Below are positions 61,315 to 64,000 of a stretch of 64,000 bases of DNA, piece after piece. The DNA comes from Eukaryota sp. TZLM1-RC. Lineage: Eukaryota; Metamonada: BaSk clade. The stretch is from NCBI GenBank assembly GCA_040285825.1, contig JAUPSS010000001.1, positions 1,922,001 through 1,986,000 on the forward strand. Direction: 5' to 3'. Under the pieces are notes generated by a model, which was not told the origin of the DNA, did no database searches, and saw nothing but the letters and a program-made list of their open reading frames with translations. Position numbers and translations under genes: made by a program. Every line of letters starts with the position of its first letter. Position 1 is the stretch's first letter.

Positions 61315-62830
61315 AAAAATTTTATTCAAAACCTATAAATCAACATCTAAAAAATCCATCTCTCCCAGAACAAAAACACTAGATGCAACTCTCTCATAGT
61401 GAGAACCAAGAGACAGCAAAGCATCAGAAACCATCTTCAACATCCCCTTAAAAATAGAAAACACAATTCTATTTTGCCAAAACAATCTGTTGAAATTTCT
61501 CCCAGTTCTTCTCTTGACAATCAATTCAAAATCATCCAAAAAACGTAAAGCAGTTGGTGCAAGAGAACCAAAAAGGGAAAATACAAATGGATACAAATTG
61601 TATTTTGCATGCTGTAGACTAGCCAATTTGGACAAAGGTTCATTGTATTTTTTGAGTTTGAAATTTTCAGCATTTGAAAGAGGATTATGAATTTCAGAAT
61701 TAACAAGCCTTTCATTTGAGGCATTACACGGATCAACAGACATTACATCCAATAACATGAAACTTCCATCTAATCCAGGTAATATAACATCACCTCTATT
61801 ATTCTTATGAAAATCATTTTCAGCATCAAACAGATTTGACAACAGAGGTTCCAAGAAGGATTCAATTCTATGAGATTTACACATACAATATAACTGGTCT
61901 CTTACAGCATCATGAACCTTGCTTCTAAAAGTAATAAAATGTTTACAATTTAACAAATGAGTAGTTGTAATTTCTCGAGAACATTTACAAATTAAATTAT
62001 GAGGTAAATCATCAGGCCAGATAAAGGAACGAAATCTCATATTCAGAGTCCAAGCAGAATCGGATAAGAGAGTACCATAAACTTGTGGAATTGTTGTTAC
62101 TAAGGCAGAAGAAGAACTGTCACACATATCTTGTAAAAGATTTGCAAAAGCGGGATTCTTTTTCTTGGCCAAGCCAAGTCTAACATCAAAATCCAAGCTT
62201 TCAAAAATCTTTGACAATTAATGTTGAAGCTTTTTACAGCAAAACTGTAAATTAAAAAGAGATCGGTTTGGAATTTCTTGAATTGATTGAGGAAAACATT
62301 TGGTCCAAATTTGTGGCGGCAATTTTTCAAGTTCACAAGATAACTCATACAAATAGGGACTGCAATTGGGAACTAACAGATGAGAATCATCAGGAAATCT
62401 ATGAGAAAATTCATAAATAAAATTTTTGCCACCACCCAAGAATGCTGATTGACACAAAATTGAAGATTTAGTAAATCCAATACCACCCAAATTTGCTGAA
62501 GAAAATAAATGGCTTTTCAACATTCCTGGTTCTACATCCAATAAATCAGCAAAAAATTCTGTTCTCAATGAATTAAATGAACGACAAAAATCTAAGGCTG
62601 TGGAAGGAGCACAAGATCTCAAAATGTGGGTTATTCTCCCAGTGTAGCAAATTTTAAGCATGAAAAATTTAATATGCTTTTCTATATCTAAAGAAGAAAT
62701 TGAATCAAGTTCAATTTTCATTTTTTCCAAAATAACTTGCAATTCATTCTGAATTTGAGGCACGTTTCCTAACCAACAACCAAGGAACTTAAAAGCATCA
62801 CTACTATAATTAGTAAAAGGGACAATAGAA
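61315..62830 (-). mobile_element. LINE (L-A) copy: thumb, finger, endonuclease, C-terminus; best-preserved 3' half
   Basis: Two long minus-strand ORFs. The first (62763-62218): VPQIQNELQVILEKMKIELD, IKFFMLKICYTGRITHILRS and GGIGFTKSSILCQSAFLGGG. The second (62217-61333): DVRLGLAKKKNPAFANLLQD, LICKCSREITTTHLLNCKHF (C-x-C...H-x-x-x-C), NRGDVILPGLDGSFMLLDVM (R-x-D and second Asp), YNLYPFVFSLFGSLAPTALR, RTGRNFNRLFWQNRIVFSIF and GEMDFLDVDL-stop. A single stop at about 62218 separates the two. RT is missing through 5' truncation at about 62830. Its 3' end is 40 bp from the pseudokinase stop, tail-to-tail. Confidence 0.9.
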
Positions 62831-63192
62831 TTTTATTGTTTTATTACAACTTGTTAACACTTGTATTTGATGTTATTTCAAGTTTCAATTCAAAAACAGG
62901 AAACCACCAAGTAAATCGCTACCAGAAACACCATAAGTTCAGTTCACCTTTTTTAACAATATTTTTATACCGGTGTATCTAAGTTGTTATTACCCAAATC
63001 TTGTTAAGTGGTCCCACAGTCTCCACCTATGTGGAAGCTCCGTTCACAGCCACATTGAGCACCAACTACATAGCTATACACACACTCAGTTTGATTATGG
63101 AAAAATGTCAAATCAAGGTGAAGGAAGGTCTGTCGGGCAACCCAAATCAAAATCAATCCAAATGTGGGTGATTTTTCTGTTCCGGTTGAGTA
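62831..63192. other. Upstream region of the terminal gene
   Basis: AT-rich spacer with a small plus-strand ORF (62973-63221) that overlaps the next gene's start in another frame and is not supported. Confidence 0.45.
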
Positions 63193-64000
63193 ATGGCGAC
63201 TCCCAACTACGAAGCGCCTAAGAAGAAAGGGTTGTATATCGTCATTGCATTGGCACTTATTATAGCTGCTGCTGTGATCACAGCATTAATCATTGGTTTC
63301 TCAAGCAATGGAGGCTCAGATCCAAGTCCAGATGTTGATCCTGATCCCGAAGACCCAGAGGACGACCACCCTGTTCAGTACAAACGTTTTATGATGAATC
63401 ATGTTGGTGACATTGAAGGTACAATCATGAATATCACTATTGTCGCTGATCTAGAAGGTGGCTCGTTGGCTTATATGCTTCACAACACTGAAACTGATGA
63501 ACTCTCTGGGACATATAGTCAAGATAGCGCTGTTTGGGCTTTGGGTGATATATGTGTTCCCAGGCTCATGAAAACTGATGACCATTACGCCGGTGCAATC
63601 ACCATTGATGATAGCCTTGAACCAATTGATGAAATGGATTATAATGACGGCAAATGTAAAGTTTACAAGCTCTTTGATTTTGAAGTCTGTGTTGACAAGG
63701 GTCTTATTCGTTTCTTGTGCATTGACGACAAGGGTCTCCAATGTACTGAATATTCCTCCCACGTGCTTCTTGAGGAAGGCGATGCCTTATTTGATATGGA
63801 TGCTCACTGCCCAGAACACCAGAAGCCAGTCTTTGTCCACGATCATACAACCGAAAATTATGATCAAGTACACGTTCACCTTCTTCATGAAGTCCTCTAC
63901 TATGTTGAGTCAGGTGTTAACAAATTGTTCCACGAAGTTGATGGCACGTTCTATCGTTTTGAGTACACCGACTCTTCATGTACTTCTGGCCCTTCTGGTG
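63193..64000 (+). CDS. Type II (or uncleaved-anchor) membrane protein, partial at window end
   Basis: The ATG at 63193 opens a frame that runs unbroken to the window edge (269 codons seen). The N-terminus is short and basic (MATPNYEAPKKKG), followed by a single membrane span (LYIVIALALIIAAAVITALI), a Pro/Asp-rich linker (DPSPDVDPDPEDPEDD) and a large domain with spaced cysteines (GDICVPRL, GKCKVYKLFDFEVCVD, FLCIDDKGLQCTEY, DAHCPEHQKP). It should sit on the cell surface or in the endomembrane lumen with the C-terminal domain outside. GC content and codon choice are clearly above the surrounding debris, typical of an expressed host gene. No family recognised. Confidence 0.85.
   Translation, partial: MATPNYEAPKKKGLYIVIALALIIAAAVITALIIGFSSNGGSDPSPDVDPDPEDPEDDHPVQYKRFMMNHVGDIEGTIMNITIVADLEGGSLAYMLHNTETDELSGTYSQDSAVWALGDICVPRLMKTDDHYAGAITIDDSLEPIDEMDYNDGKCKVYKLFDFEVCVDKGLIRFLCIDDKGLQCTEYSSHVLLEEGDALFDMDAHCPEHQKPVFVHDHTTENYDQVHVHLLHEVLYYVESGVNKLFHEVDGTFYRFEYTDSSCTSGPSG

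Overview
This window is nuclear DNA from a small-genome, AT-rich protist. The evidence is eukaryotic genes without visible introns (CK2 beta, a reticulon, RNase P subunit RPP14, a WRAP73-like WD protein, RING/B-box and Sel1-repeat proteins), short spacers, and TAA, TAG and TGA all used as stops. An STPGR (SHIPPO) protein beside a WRAP73 homologue suggests a flagellate. The gene style would fit a metamonad-like flagellate, but I cannot place the species.

Layout. 1-3.8 kb is retrotransposon debris. 3.9-10.2 kb holds five host genes: an unknown protein, a Cys-rich secreted protein, a small acidic protein, a two-TM membrane protein and CK2 beta. 10.5-16.3 kb has retroelement pieces, a palindrome-rich region around an unknown gene (12673) and another unknown gene (14197-15033). 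16.5-21.2 kb holds the STPGR protein, WRAP73 and a reticulon. 21.2-28.5 kb is a nest of mobile DNA: LINE copies, a hAT remnant, RPP14, and a Fanzor (eukaryotic TnpB-like) gene that is itself split by a Mutator-like element. 28.6-31.8 kb holds a RING/B-box protein with an amidotransferase-like C-terminus and an SDR-like protein lacking the catalytic Lys. 32-35.4 kb is decayed retroelements, including a Ty3/gypsy RT. 35.5-40.4 kb is a large TPR/coiled-coil gene with about 23 copies of an 81-bp repeat and one frameshift. 40.6-54.1 kb is mostly retroelements around a BTB pseudogene, a RING protein and a membrane protein with a hendecad coiled coil. 54.1-58.6 kb is non-coding plus a second Fanzor relic. 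59-61.3 kb is a pseudokinase-Sel1 protein, then another LINE, and the 5' part of a type II membrane protein runs off the end.

The dominant feature is the non-LTR retrotransposon population: over 20 fragments from at least three related families (called here L-A with variants, L-B and L-C). They share a CCHC knuckle and Cys cluster, a reverse transcriptase, a zinc finger plus restriction-like endonuclease (R-x-D...hhD), and a further conserved C-terminal domain of about 110 residues with the pattern PFxFSLFG...RIVFSIFK. None looks intact. The most informative single locus is the Fanzor gene at 25.1-28.3 kb: a 940-bp MULE sits in it with a perfect 9-bp target duplication, and the reading frame is continuous across the site once the insert is ignored. 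It also carries two in-frame stops and has lost the RuvC-I aspartate. It abuts the start codon of RPP14 on the same strand.
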